A stretch of DNA of 64,000 nucleotides, taken from NCBI RefSeq assembly GCF_003951315.1, contig NZ_QLJH01000018.1, positions 15,253 through 79,252 on the forward strand, in the 5' to 3' direction. The notes below the pieces were generated by a model. The model was not told where the DNA came from and made no database searches. It worked only from the letters and a program-made list of their open reading frames with translations. This stretch comes from Sphingomonas sp. S-NIH.Pt15_0812 (lineage in GTDB: Bacteria > Pseudomonadota > Alphaproteobacteria > Sphingomonadales > Sphingomonadaceae). Position 1 is the first letter of the stretch. Each line of letters begins with the position of its first letter. The position numbers and the translations under genes are program-made. Of the stretch, positions 40,076 through 47,463 are shown piece by piece.

Positions 40076-41140
40076 TCAGGCTGCCATGGCTGGCAGCGCG
40101 ACGGCGGGATCATCGCTCAATTGCGCGACGCTTTCCAGCGTCATGTAGCGTCCTCGCTGGACGGCCCATTCACCGTTCTGCTCGAGCAGCAGCGCACCGA
40201 CGAGGCGGGTGATGGCGTCCTCGTTGGGAAAGATGCCGACGACGCCGGTGCGGCGCTTGATCTCGCCGTTCAGGCGTTCGAGCGGATTGGTCGAATGCAG
40301 CTTGGTGCGATGCTGCGGCGGGAACGACATATAGGCCGAGACGACGCGGCGCCCGCTCTTGCCGGCATGGGCCATGGCGTTGCGCGCGAAATGAACGCGG
40401 CACCGCTGCCATGTGGCGCTGAACACGCGCGAGACGGCCGCCTTGATGCCCTCGTGCGCGTCCGAGATGACGAGCTTCACGCCGCGCAAGCCGCGCCGCG
40501 CGAGGCTCCGCAGGAAGTCCGTCCAGAACGTCTCGGCCTCCGACGCGCCGATCGCCATCCCCAGGACCTCGCGCCGGCCGTCGCCGTTCACGCCGACCGC
40601 GATGGTCACCGCGACCGAGACGATGCGGCCGGCCTGGCGCACCTTCAGGTACGTCGCGTCGACCCAGACACAGGGCCAGTCGCCTTCGATGGGCCGGTCG
40701 AGGAATGCCTTCACGCGCACGTCGATCTCCTCGCACAACCGGCTCACCTGGCTCTTCGAGATACCGCTCATCCCCATCGCCTTGACCAGATCGTCGACCG
40801 AGCGGGTCGAGATGCCCTGGATATACGCCTCCTGCACAACGGCAGTCAGCGCCTTCTCGGCGAGGCGGCGCGGTTCGAGGAAGGCCGGAAAATAGCTGCC
40901 GGTCCGCAAACGCGGGATGCGCAGTTCCACCGTTCCGGCCCGCGTCTCCCAATCCCGCTCGCGATAGCCGTTGCGTTGGGCGAGCCGGTCGCTGCTCTTC
41001 TCGCCGTAGCCGGCGCCGGTCAGGTTACCCACCTCCAGGTCCATCAGCCGCTGCGCGGCAAAGCCGATCATCTCGCGCAGGAAATCCGCATCCGCGCTCT
41101 TTCCCACCAGCGCCTGCAGGTTCATCCTATCGTCGGTCAT
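40076..41140 (-). CDS. IS256-family transposase with internal in-frame deletion
   Basis: A DDE transposase of the Mutator/IS256 type, 354 residues from the ATG at 41140 ([13 protein letters not shown]). Hallmarks are the N-terminal [19 protein letters not shown], the first Asp in [12 protein letters not shown], the second in [13 protein letters not shown], and the Glu in [17 protein letters not shown]. Between [21 protein letters not shown] and [14 protein letters not shown], family members have about 45 more residues. Here the two halves are joined directly, so the region between the second Asp and the Glu is shortened. The enzyme is probably inactive. Confidence 0.9.
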   Translation of the reverse strand: MTDDRMNLQALVGKSADADFLREMIGFAAQRLMDLEVGNLTGAGYGEKSSDRLAQRNGYRERDWETRAGTVELRIPRLRTGSYFPAFLEPRRLAEKALTAVVQEAYIQGISTRSVDDLVKAMGMSGISKSQVSRLCEEIDVRVKAFLDRPIEGDWPCVWVDATYLKVRQAGRIVSVAVTIAVGVNGDGRREVLGMAIGASEAETFWTDFLRSLARRGLRGVKLVISDAHEGIKAAVSRVFSATWQRCRVHFARNAMAHAGKSGRRVVSAYMSFPPQHRTKLHSTNPLERLNGEIKRRTGVVGIFPNEDAITRLVGALLLEQNGEWAVQRGRYMTLESVAQLSDDPAVALPAMAA

Positions 41141-41201
41141 CGGGGTCTCCGTGGGTTGAGTGTCGTAACCCAAACCTATCCGAAGATCGCCGATGGCCAC
41201 C

Positions 41202-41232
41202 CCTCAGCTACACCACCCTGCGGGGCGCAACC
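41202..41232 (-). repeat. IS256-type terminal inverted repeat, right copy
   Basis: Reverse complement of 40007-40037 over 31 bases. It lies about 60 nt upstream of the transposase start. Confidence 0.95.
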
Positions 41233-41312
41233 CTCGCACAATACGGGTAGCGACCTTTACAGTGGCTCCGCGATCCTTCGGGCCCTTGATCTAAGCCGTG
41301 AAGCGGGTGGTT

Positions 41313-41357
41313 GGGGTACATCCGACCGTGACCGCACCTCCATTGGAAGGGAAATGG
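41313..41357 (+). repeat. Dispersed island repeat, copy A
   Basis: Starts GGGGTACATCCGACCGTGAC and ends CCATTGGAAGGGAAATGG. It matches copy B at 42078-42121 over about 45 bases with scattered differences. The 3' part can fold as a short hairpin (CCTCCATT with AAATGGAGG). It lies between the IS256 end and higBA. Confidence 0.6.
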
Positions 41358-41428
41358 AGGACGCTGCGGAGGATGTGGCCACCGTTCAATCGTTAAGCTT
41401 GACATCGTGCAGTTCTGTCGCCCGTCAC

Positions 41429-41457
41429 TTGACAGGCGACGGGTCAGAAGCTATTTG
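41429..41457 (+). promoter_or_regulatory. Candidate sigma-70-type promoter of higBA
   Basis: A perfect -35 box TTGACA (41429-41434) is followed by a 17-nt spacer and TATTTG (41452-41457) as a weak -10. The ATG of the toxin frame is 8 nt further on, so the message would be almost leaderless. This is sequence pattern only. Confidence 0.4.
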
Positions 41458-41464
41458 GCTGACC

Positions 41465-41751
41465 ATGGAAATCGAGAGCATTGACACGCGGCGCGGCGGC
41501 GCTTCGCTGAAACGGGCAACGCTCGCGGTCTCGACAGCAAATCGGTCGATCGCCTCAGCCGCATGCTCCTCTTTCTGGACAGCGCGTCGTCTGTCGAGGC
41601 TCTCCGAGCACCACCCAATTATGGCGCTCACCAGTTGACCGGAGATCGCGCTGGCACCTGGTCGCTTACCGTCACTCGCAATTGGCGCATGACATTCCAG
41701 GTAAATGCCGATGGCGCGATCGTTGATCTCGATCTGGAGGATTATCACTGA
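41465..41751 (+). pseudogene. higB: HigB/RelE-type toxin, frameshifted
   Basis: HigB is a ribosome-dependent mRNA endonuclease. Reading from the ATG at 41465 gives MEIESI. Then two bases occupy the place of a codon, and in the shifted frame the sequence continues as HAARRRFAETGNARGLDSKS and on through LHQLTGD-like LTGDRAGTWSLTVTRN and WRMTFQV to DLEDYH. The whole reads as a complete HigB of about 95 residues with one base missing near 41483. A shorter in-frame start exists at 41563 (62 residues) but lacks the first helices. The stop overlaps the antitoxin start. Confidence 0.8.
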
Positions 41752-42053
41752 TGGCTATCCGTCTCCATGCCAGCCACCGCATCCATCCGGGTCGCTGGCT
41801 CGCCACCGAGATCGTCGAGGCTCATGGCCTTTCGGTCAGTGATGCGGCTTCGCGACTGCATGTCACACGACAGGCCCTCAGCGCCCTGCTGAACGGCAAG
41901 GCGGACTTGTCGCCGACCATGGCGATCCGTTTCGAGAAGGTGTTTGGCATAGATGCCGAGACGACGCTGCGTATGCAGTTGTCGTGGGACATCCGGCAGG
42001 CGCGCGAGCATCAGGACGAGATCATCGTCGAGCGGAGCTTGGTTGCGGTTTGA
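41751..42053 (+). CDS. higA: HigA-type antitoxin
   Basis: A 100-residue XRE/HTH antitoxin that binds the toxin and the operon promoter. The N-terminal HPGRWLATEIVEAHGLSVSD followed by AASRLHVTRQALSALLNGKA is a typical HigA helix-turn-helix, and MAIRFEKVFGIDAET follows. The ATG overlaps the toxin stop (TGATG), the normal higBA arrangement with toxin first. The gene is intact although its toxin partner appears broken. Confidence 0.92.
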   Translation: MAIRLHASHRIHPGRWLATEIVEAHGLSVSDAASRLHVTRQALSALLNGKADLSPTMAIRFEKVFGIDAETTLRMQLSWDIRQAREHQDEIIVERSLVAV

Positions 42054-42077
42054 CCGTAACCGGACTGGGGTACGGCT

Positions 42078-42121
42078 GGGGTACATCTGATCGCGACGGC
42101 CCCTCCATAGGAGGGGAAATG
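42078..42121 (+). repeat. Dispersed island repeat, copy B
   Basis: Starts GGGGTACATCTGATCGCGAC and ends CCTCCATAGGAGGGGAAATG. It is similar to copy A at 41313-41357. It lies in the 163-nt gap after higA, in which I see no gene. A third, weaker relative with the same GGGGTACATC start is at about 44620. Confidence 0.6.
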
Positions 42122-42216
42122 TCATACGCGGCGGACGATCTCTCCGCCGCGAATGTCTGAGATTGGGAGGGGAGCGGAAGGTCGGCTTTCCGGCACAAAG
42201 CTTCGAAAGCCGACTT

Positions 42217-42597
42217 TTAGCCGAGCTTCGTCAACGCCTCGATCGTTTCATCGTGCGTGGGTGGTCTGCTGTCATCTTCTACGAAGTGAACTGCGTCCCG
42301 AACGGCATCGTCCGCGAAGTCAAAGTCGTCGCTCATGATGATACAATCTGCGACGTAGTTCGCGAGTCGAAACGGCAATCGCCCATCGGCTATAGCCGCG
42401 AGCAGCCGCCGTGCGCCTTCTCTCGTCACCTCGACGGGCGGCCCATCAGTGATGAGGATATAGCCGTTCTCACCCGCTCGGAAAGCCGCCTCGCAGGCAT
42501 TCACTTCGGTAGCGATGTCATCAACCAGCACCTCCGGCGATAGAACGCCGTTCAAAAATCCTACGAGGGTCACATGCTCCATAGGAGCAGCGTGCAT
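42217..42597 (-). CDS. Hypothetical island protein next to IS1182
   Basis: About 126 residues from the ATG at 42597 (MHAAPMEHVTLVGFLNGVLS); an ATG 15 nt inside (42582) is also possible. The reading frame is open further upstream, but those codons run into the inverted repeat of the IS1182 element, so the original 5' region may have been displaced. The protein is acidic and soluble, with a stretch GENGYILITDGPPVEVTREG. I do not recognise a family. It could be a small immunity- or antitoxin-like protein, but nothing proves this. Confidence 0.5.
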   Translation of the reverse strand: MHAAPMEHVTLVGFLNGVLSPEVLVDDIATEVNACEAAFRAGENGYILITDGPPVEVTREGARRLLAAIADGRLPFRLANYVADCIIMSDDFDFADDAVRDAVHFVEDDSRPPTHDETIEALTKLG

Positions 42598-42658
42598 CGG
42601 TGAACGAAAGTCCGCAATCAGGAACCGTAGGAGTGGCTCTGAAGGGCCAATAATGGGT

Positions 42659-42680
42659 GATTGTGTTGAAAAAGGCTGGC
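42659..42680 (+). repeat. IS1182-type terminal inverted repeat, left
   Basis: Begins GATTGTGTTGAA and pairs imperfectly with 44166-44187. The first 12 bases are identical to the reverse complement of the right end. Confidence 0.75.
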
Positions 42681-42736
42681 TTGCAGTAGTGTCGGTGGTC
42701 TGATTCAATTGCCTTGAGGTGAGCGGAGACGGGCCG

Positions 42737-44113
42737 ATGATGGGCGAGCGGACGGTAGCGCAGGAGGCACTGTTCTACAGCTTCAGCCTGGAGGGGCACG
42801 TGCCGGGGGATCATCTGCTGCGCTCGATCGACCGGTTCGTGGATCTGTCGGTCATCCGCGAGGAGCTGAAGCCCTTCTACAGTGACATGGGTCGCCCCTC
42901 GATCGATCCGGAGCTGATGATCCGGATGCTCATCATCGGCTATTGCATGGGTATCCGGTCCGAGCGGCGGCTGTGCGACGAGGTGCATCTGAACCTGGCC
43001 TATCGCTGGTTCTGCCGACTGGATCTGGACGGCGACGTGCCCGACCATTCGACTTTCTCGAAGAACCGGCACGGGCGCTTCCGCGACAGCGACCTGTTGC
43101 GCCGGTTGTTCGAGACGACGGTCGCGCGCTGCATGGCCGAGGGGCTGGTGGGCGGCGAAGGGTTCGCGGTCGACGCCAGCCTGATCCGCGCCGATGCCAA
43201 CCGCCAGACCGGCGGGCCGGGAAGCGACGGCGTACCACCCGACGCCGACAGCCGTGCGGTCCGCGAGTATCTGGCGGTTCTCGACGATGCAGCGTTCGGC
43301 GCAGCGACACCGGTGGTGCCAAAGTATCTGGCGCCGGCCGATCCGGCATCGCGCTGGACCAGCGCGCATCGCGGGCCGGCCTTCTACGCCTACTCGACCA
43401 ACTACCTCATCGACCTCGACCACGCCGTCATCATGGACGTGGAGGCGAGCACCGCCGTACGCCAGGCCGAGGTGACCGCGTGCAAGCGCATGATCGCGCG
43501 CGTGCAGGAGCGCTTCGGCGTCTGGCCCGAGCGACTGGCCGCCGACACCGCCTACGGCTCGGCCGAGATGCTCGCCTGGCTGGTCCACGAACGCGACATC
43601 CAGCCGCACACCCCGGTGTTCGACAAGTCGGCCCGCCGCGACGGCACGTTCGAACGCGATGCCTTCACCTGCGACCATGACGACGACAGCTACGTCTGCC
43701 CTGGCGGCAAGCGCCTTCGCCCCAGGAACCGCAACTTCGCGACCGCCCGGGGCGATGTCGGCCAGGACGGCTTCATCCGCTACCGCGCGCGACAGCAGGA
43801 CTGCGGCGGCTGCGCCCTGCGGGAACGCTGCACGCCCAATATGCCGGCGCGAAAGGTCACCCGCTCGATCCACGAAGGGGCTCGCGACCTGGCCCGCGAT
43901 ATCGCCACCACTGACGCCTACGTCACGTCTCGCCGTCAGCGAAAGGAGGTCGAGATGCTGTTCGCGCACCTCAAGCGCATCCTGAAGCTCGACCGATTGC
44001 GCCTGCGCGGTCCAAACGGTGCCAGGGACGAGTTCCATATGGCAGCCACCGCCCAGAACCTCCGCAAGTTGGCCAAGCTCATCCCGATGCCGGTACAGCC
44101 GCTACCCGTCTGA
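42737..44113 (+). CDS. IS1182-family transposase
   Basis: A 458-residue transposase from the ATG at 42737, which follows GAGCGGAGAC; an in-frame GTG at 42719 would add 6 residues. It has the IS1182 N-terminal domain (SIDRFVDLSVIREELKPFYS and GRPSIDPELMIRMLIIGYCM). DDE-domain pieces follow (GFAVDASLIRADANR, AADTAYGSAEMLAW). The cysteine cluster is CGGCALRERC and the C-terminal part contains HLKRILKLDRLRLRG. No frameshift is seen, so it may be active. Confidence 0.95.
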   Translation: MMGERTVAQEALFYSFSLEGHVPGDHLLRSIDRFVDLSVIREELKPFYSDMGRPSIDPELMIRMLIIGYCMGIRSERRLCDEVHLNLAYRWFCRLDLDGDVPDHSTFSKNRHGRFRDSDLLRRLFETTVARCMAEGLVGGEGFAVDASLIRADANRQTGGPGSDGVPPDADSRAVREYLAVLDDAAFGAATPVVPKYLAPADPASRWTSAHRGPAFYAYSTNYLIDLDHAVIMDVEASTAVRQAEVTACKRMIARVQERFGVWPERLAADTAYGSAEMLAWLVHERDIQPHTPVFDKSARRDGTFERDAFTCDHDDDSYVCPGGKRLRPRNRNFATARGDVGQDGFIRYRARQQDCGGCALRERCTPNMPARKVTRSIHEGARDLARDIATTDAYVTSRRQRKEVEMLFAHLKRILKLDRLRLRGPNGARDEFHMAATAQNLRKLAKLIPMPVQPLPV

Positions 44114-44165
44114 GGCGGTCAGCGGCTTCCGGCGCAAACCAGCCCCCAATTGTCTCCGCGCCAGA

Positions 44166-44187
44166 CGCCGACTTCTTCAACACAATC
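44166..44187 (-). repeat. IS1182-type terminal inverted repeat, right
   Basis: On the minus strand it begins GATTGTGTTGAAGAAGTCGG, matching the left end with about four differences. Confidence 0.75.
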
Positions 44188-44290
44188 GGGCGCGAGCGGA
44201 CCGCAGGTATGCCCGCTCCTGCTCAGCGTACATCGGCCTAAGAAACGGTTAGAAATGCGCCACTGCGGCAGAGTGTATCTCCGCCGCCTC

Positions 44291-44482
44291 TCACTCATAT
44301 TTGCCTCGTTTGGAACGGATTTTCGCAGGATTTGCCATTTCCATCGCCGCAGCGTCTGCTTCAGCCTTGGTAGCGAATAGGATCGCAAGCCACTGCTTTT
44401 CGCTAGCGGAATAAAGCCCCCAGGAGTCGGGTCGTGAGGGATCAGCATATCGGTGTGCTTCATATCCGTGACTATGAGGCAT
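44291..44482 (-). CDS. Small hypothetical protein
   Basis: A 63-residue reading frame (MPHSHGYEAHRYADPSRPDS) with a WGLYSASEKQWLAILFATKA stretch and a Lys/Arg-rich end. The pattern Y-x-S-x-x-K-x-W-L-x-I-x-x-A-x-x-K resembles small single-domain phage or island proteins, but I cannot name a family. It lies just downstream of the IS1182 element. It may be a real gene or a chance frame. Confidence 0.4.
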   Translation of the reverse strand: MPHSHGYEAHRYADPSRPDSWGLYSASEKQWLAILFATKAEADAAAMEMANPAKIRSKRGKYE

Positions 44483-44569
44483 AAAACCGCTCCAACAGCG
44501 CTCAGCTATATAGCCTCATAGGTACGTCCCTCGGAGCACGGCGGATGCAGAGAACTGGCGAATGCCAGC

Positions 44570-44585
44570 ATTCGTGCTTTCGGGC
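44570..44585 (+). repeat. 16-base motif ATTCGTGCTTTCGGGC, copy 1
   Basis: The same 16 bases recur at 45079-45094, and 13 of them at 45133-45148. All copies lie in gene-free parts of the island. This copy sits in the 216-nt gap 44483-44698, which holds no other clear feature apart from a weak GGGGTACATC repeat near 44620. Confidence 0.5.
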
Positions 44586-44698
44586 ATAGACGGACGTGGA
44601 GTATCCCCGACGCTATTCGGGGTACATCGGTCGGGGGAACAGCACAGAATTGCGATGCTGCGGCGGAGGGTATCTCAGCCGCGGTAATAGCGTCAACG

Positions 44699-44926
44699 TT
44701 ATCGAGCGTTTACAGCGGTAGCCACGGTCGTGTGGGACATGCGTGCCCGACGACGCTCAAGTTCTTGCCACTTGGAAACCTGTCCGCGATTCTTGGCAAC
44801 TGCAATCTGTTCCTGCGTGCGCTTCTTTTCCAAGACGCCTAAGCCGACAGAGCCACCCAACGCGATCGCTGCGCAGCCTATCGTCATGACTCCCATGATG
44901 CGGCGCTCTTTGCTGGTTCCGCTCAT
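44699..44926 (-). CDS. Small membrane protein of unknown function
   Basis: A 75-residue protein, MSGTSKERRIMGVMTIGCAA and onward, with one hydrophobic segment (about 10-31) followed by a basic helical tail (EKKRTQEQIAVAKNRGQVSK). The ATG at 44926 was chosen because AAGGAG lies 6 nt upstream; other in-frame starts are possible further up. I recognise no family. It could be a membrane-active small protein of the island. Confidence 0.5.
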   Translation of the reverse strand: MSGTSKERRIMGVMTIGCAAIALGGSVGLGVLEKKRTQEQIAVAKNRGQVSKWQELERRRARMSHTTVATAVNAR

Positions 44927-45078
44927 CACCATCTCCTTACCGCTGAAACGCGAGCCTGCAGGGTATCTGCGCATCGTTCGGGAACAGTCGATCCCGCGCG
45001 ACACTTACAATCGACTTTATTGTTGGTGACGCAACCCACGTAGGACGCTTTGGTTCAGCCGCGTCGCGGCATGTGTAC

Positions 45079-45094
45079 ATTCGTGCTTTCGGGC
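45079..45094 (+). repeat. 16-base motif ATTCGTGCTTTCGGGC, copy 2
   Basis: Identical to 44570-44585. A third copy, 13 bases identical, follows 54 nt downstream. Confidence 0.5.
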
Positions 45095-45132
45095 GGAAAA
45101 CGTCGGGGGATCACCCACCGAGCCCGAGAACA

Positions 45133-45148
45133 ATTCGTGCTTTCGAGT
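45133..45148 (+). repeat. Motif ATTCGTGCTTTCG, copy 3 (partial)
   Basis: Shares ATTCGTGCTTTCG with copies 1 and 2 and then diverges (AGT instead of GGC). It lies just before the 45156-45183 hairpin. Confidence 0.45.
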
Positions 45149-45155
45149 AGGAATT

Positions 45156-45183
45156 CGTCGGCGGGCGGCGCCACCCGCCGACG
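45156..45183. terminator. Strong hairpin, possible terminator or cruciform
   Basis: CGTCGGCGGG (45156-45165) pairs perfectly with CCCGCCGACG (45174-45183) around the loop CGGCGCCA. No T-run follows, so it may not be a classic terminator. It lies about 145 nt upstream of the integrase start. Confidence 0.45.
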
Positions 45184-45327
45184 ATGAAAGGGGCCGGTAA
45201 GGCGGCCCTATAACCGCCGGCCTGGGGCCTCGCGAGCGGACCAGGACGTGTCTCGGCCCCAGCGCTCCGCTGGGTATGCCGCCAGCCTAGCGCGCCGCGA
45301 TCGGTGCGCCCATCCCATGAGGTATCG

Positions 45328-46514
45328 ATGCTGACCATCGCGGCCGTGAAGGCAGCGCGGACGAAGCCGCGCGCCTACAAGATCTACGACGAGCGCGGGC
45401 TGTTCCTGTTCGTCGCGCCGTCCGGCCTGAAATCCTATCGGCTGCGCTTCCGCTTCGGCGGCAAGGAGCAGCTCCTCGTCATCGGCAGCCATCCCGAGGT
45501 GACTTTGGACCAGGCGCGCGATCGGCGCGATGCGGCGCATGAGCAGATCGCGCGTGGCGAGGACCCGCGCGCGGCTGATCGCACGTCGGCCGGCGCCCGG
45601 ACCTTCGATCAGGCGGCGCGCGCCTGGCACGCGCTGCGCGTGCCGGACTGGACGCCGATCCATGCCGGCGACGTGCTGGTGAGCCTGGAGCGCGACGCCT
45701 TCCCGGCGATCGGCGCGCTGCCGCTCGGCGAGGTGACGCGGCCGCAGGTGCTGGCGCTGCTCCGCGCGATCGAGGCGCGCGGCGCGAAGGAGACGGCGCG
45801 CCGCATCCAGCAGCGGATCTCCTGCGTCTTCAAGCTGGCGATGTCCGAGGGCTGGTGCGACATCAACCCGGCCGGCGAGGTGACGGAGGGCCTCGCCAAG
45901 GCGCGCGCGGGCGGCCGCCACCCGGCGATCGTCGACGCGGCCGAGCTGCGCGACCTGCTCGCGGCCGTCGACGCGCTGCGCGCCGCGCCCGTCGTCGTGC
46001 TGGCGTCGCGGTTCCTGGCGCTGACCGCCGTCCGCCTCGGATCGCTGCGCGGCGCACGCTGGGACGAGATCGAGGTTCTCGACGGCGCCGAGCCGGTCTG
46101 GCGCGTGCCGGCGGCGCGGATGAAACTCTCGGCCGAGAAGAAGCTCGACCCGGCGAACGATCACCTGGTCCCGCTGTCGCCGGCGGCCGTCACGGTGCTG
46201 CGGCGTGTTCGTGCTATCGCGGACGCTTCGCGGCTGATCTTCCCGGCCGGCGGCGGCACCGCGCCGGTTATGCCGGCCGGCATGTGCCGCATGGCTGGCG
46301 GGCGAGCTTCTCGACGATCCTGAACGAGCAGATGCCGGACCAGCGCGGCACGATCGACCGGGCGCTGGGCCATGCCGGCGGCGGCAAGGAGGCCAAGGCG
46401 CTGGAGATCAATGTCGCGGTGGAGGGGGCCTATGATCGCTCCCTCCACCTGGCTCCCCGGCGCGCTTTATTTAACTCCTGGGCAGATTTTTTGTTGAATG
46501 ATCGCGTCGAATGA
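45328..46514 (+). pseudogene. Tyrosine integrase (P4-like), with deletion and frameshift
   Basis: A phage-type integrase with the N-terminal DUF4102 arm-binding domain (MLTIAAVKAARTKPRAYKIY, then LRFRFGGKEQLLVIGSHPEV), the core-binding domain and the catalytic domain. The first catalytic Arg is near residue 236 (LTAVRLGSLRGARWDE). After LIFPAGGGTAP the frame ends in a stop at 46321-46323. In another frame the protein resumes with AGYAGRHVPHGWRASFSTIL (His-x-x-Arg) and the Tyr of GAYDRS, ending at 46514. About 12-17 codons expected at the joint are absent. The start ATG follows GAGG. Confidence 0.85.
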
Positions 46515-46958
46515 GACCGGATCAACCATGCGCGCGTCTTCCATCCCGGCAACAGTCGCTGCCGCAAACAACGTCGCCTCCCAGCTTTCAGATGTTTGAC
46601 TTGCGTTCACCAGCAGATCGCTAATCGAATCAAGTAGCGTATCATCAAGAAATTCAGCAAGCCACCAGAGGCGTACAAAAATGGCAAATCCGTCGTCTGG
46701 CCTTGCAGTCAACAATGTATGCCAAACTGCCTCTAGTTCCAAAAGTGCAGGATTGGAGAAGCTGACTGTGCCGACACCCATATGTTCGTTCATCACACCT
46801 GCCAGGTGGACGTCCGCAGGACGAATGGTATATGGAATGTTCCAGATTTGATGGCGGACGGGCCAAAAGATTGGCAAGCCCACTTTCAAGGCCTCTACGT
46901 CGACAATCGGCAGCGGTGGAACCCGACGTGACTTCAACTGCTTCGAAGGCTTTCGCAT
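46467..46958 (-). CDS. Unrecognised island protein, first frame of a coupled pair (distal)
   Basis: A 163-residue soluble protein with a basic N-terminus (MRKPSKQLKSRRVPPLPIVD) and aromatic-rich segments such as GLPIFWPVRHQIWNIPYTIR and FAIFVRLWWLAEFLDDTL. Base composition is clearly more AT-rich than its neighbours, a sign of transfer. Its ATG overlaps the stop of the upstream minus-strand gene (TAATG), so the two form a unit. Its 3' end overlaps the integrase remnant by 48 nt. I recognise no family. Confidence 0.65.
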   Translation of the reverse strand: MRKPSKQLKSRRVPPLPIVDVEALKVGLPIFWPVRHQIWNIPYTIRPADVHLAGVMNEHMGVGTVSFSNPALLELEAVWHTLLTARPDDGFAIFVRLWWLAEFLDDTLLDSISDLLVNASQTSESWEATLFAAATVAGMEDARMVDPVSFDAIIQQKICPGVK

Positions 46959-47398
46959 TACACTTTCCCTGTCAGTGACTGCTCGTCCCGCATAATCGCC
47001 TGCTCCCAGCGATCACGGCCGCCATCGACCTTCCGCAGCTTCTGCTTGAGGCGCAAGGCCCCGATGGTGGGGGCCGGGGTCGCCATCAGGCGGTCGATCG
47101 CCTTCACAAGCGACAGTTGCGCGCGCGCCGCTTCGGCCGCTTCGGGCAGGTCGAAGCGCCAGTGGACGATCTCCGCCGCGCGAAGCATGTGAGTGCAATG
47201 CTCGCGATACGCCTGGGCGGCATAATAGCCGTGCTGGGCCAGCCGCCAGCGCCGTTCGCGCGCGTCGCGGACTTCGCGCGCGTCGCGGACTTCGCGCGCG
47301 AAGCGGCGGTTCGCATGTGGGTCGATAGCGTCGGTGATCGGCGCTAACAATTTGGCAATGAACGGGGATGGTGTAAAAGAATGGGCAGCTTGAACCAC
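46958..47398 (-). CDS. Unrecognised island protein with repeated EVRDAR unit
   Basis: A 146-residue, helical-looking protein rich in Ala and Arg. Near residue 35 the six-residue unit EVRDAR occurs twice in a row and partly a third time (ERRWRL), reflecting an 18-bp tandem DNA repeat around 47258-47300. The rest contains EHCTHMLRAAEIVHWRFDLP and a Lys/Arg-rich C-terminus. It is translationally coupled to the 46467-46958 gene. No family is recognised; the pair could be a small accessory module. Confidence 0.6.
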   Translation of the reverse strand: MVQAAHSFTPSPFIAKLLAPITDAIDPHANRRFAREVRDAREVRDARERRWRLAQHGYYAAQAYREHCTHMLRAAEIVHWRFDLPEAAEAARAQLSLVKAIDRLMATPAPTIGALRLKQKLRKVDGGRDRWEQAIMRDEQSLTGKV

Positions 47399-47463
47399 GG
47401 GTATCCTCCGAGGCTTAAGTCAGGAGCGAAAGAGCGGGCCAACGCCCTTTCGCTCCGGCATTG

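Larger units (their letters stand above)
40007..41232. mobile_element. IS256-family insertion sequence
   Basis: The element is bounded by perfect 31-bp inverted repeats at 40007-40037 and 41202-41232; the outer end reads GGTTGCGCCCCGCAGGGTGG. It contains one transposase gene on the minus strand and is 1226 bp long. It interrupts a serine recombinase gene. I find no matching 8-9 bp target duplication in the flanks, which suggests a deletion or recombination after insertion. Confidence 0.92.
42659..44187. mobile_element. IS1182-family insertion sequence
   Basis: Imperfect inverted repeats of about 22 bp frame the element: GATTGTGTTGAAAAAGGCTG at 42659 and its relative ending at 44187, with about 18 of 22 matches. 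One transposase gene fills the inside. The size of about 1.53 kb fits. No clear target duplication is visible. Confidence 0.8.
44927..45327. other. Gene-poor island segment with repeats and a strong hairpin
   Basis: About 400 bases without a convincing gene. It contains two copies of the ATTCGTGCTTTCG motif (45079-45094 and 45133-45148) and a perfect 10-bp stem with an 8-nt loop (45156-45183). A second GC-rich stretch with self-complementarity lies near 45190-45225. The tyrosine integrase gene begins right after it, so it may hold that gene's promoter or a former attachment region. Confidence 0.5.

Noticed and set aside
39998..41242. Target-site duplication of the IS256 element
   Set aside because: The 8-9 bases outside the left repeat (ending GGCCGC) and right repeat (starting CTCGCAC) do not match.
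42163..42543. Plus-strand frame opposite the hypothetical gene at 42217-42597
   Set aside because: No ribosome site and an unnatural composition; the minus-strand frame has the more protein-like sequence.
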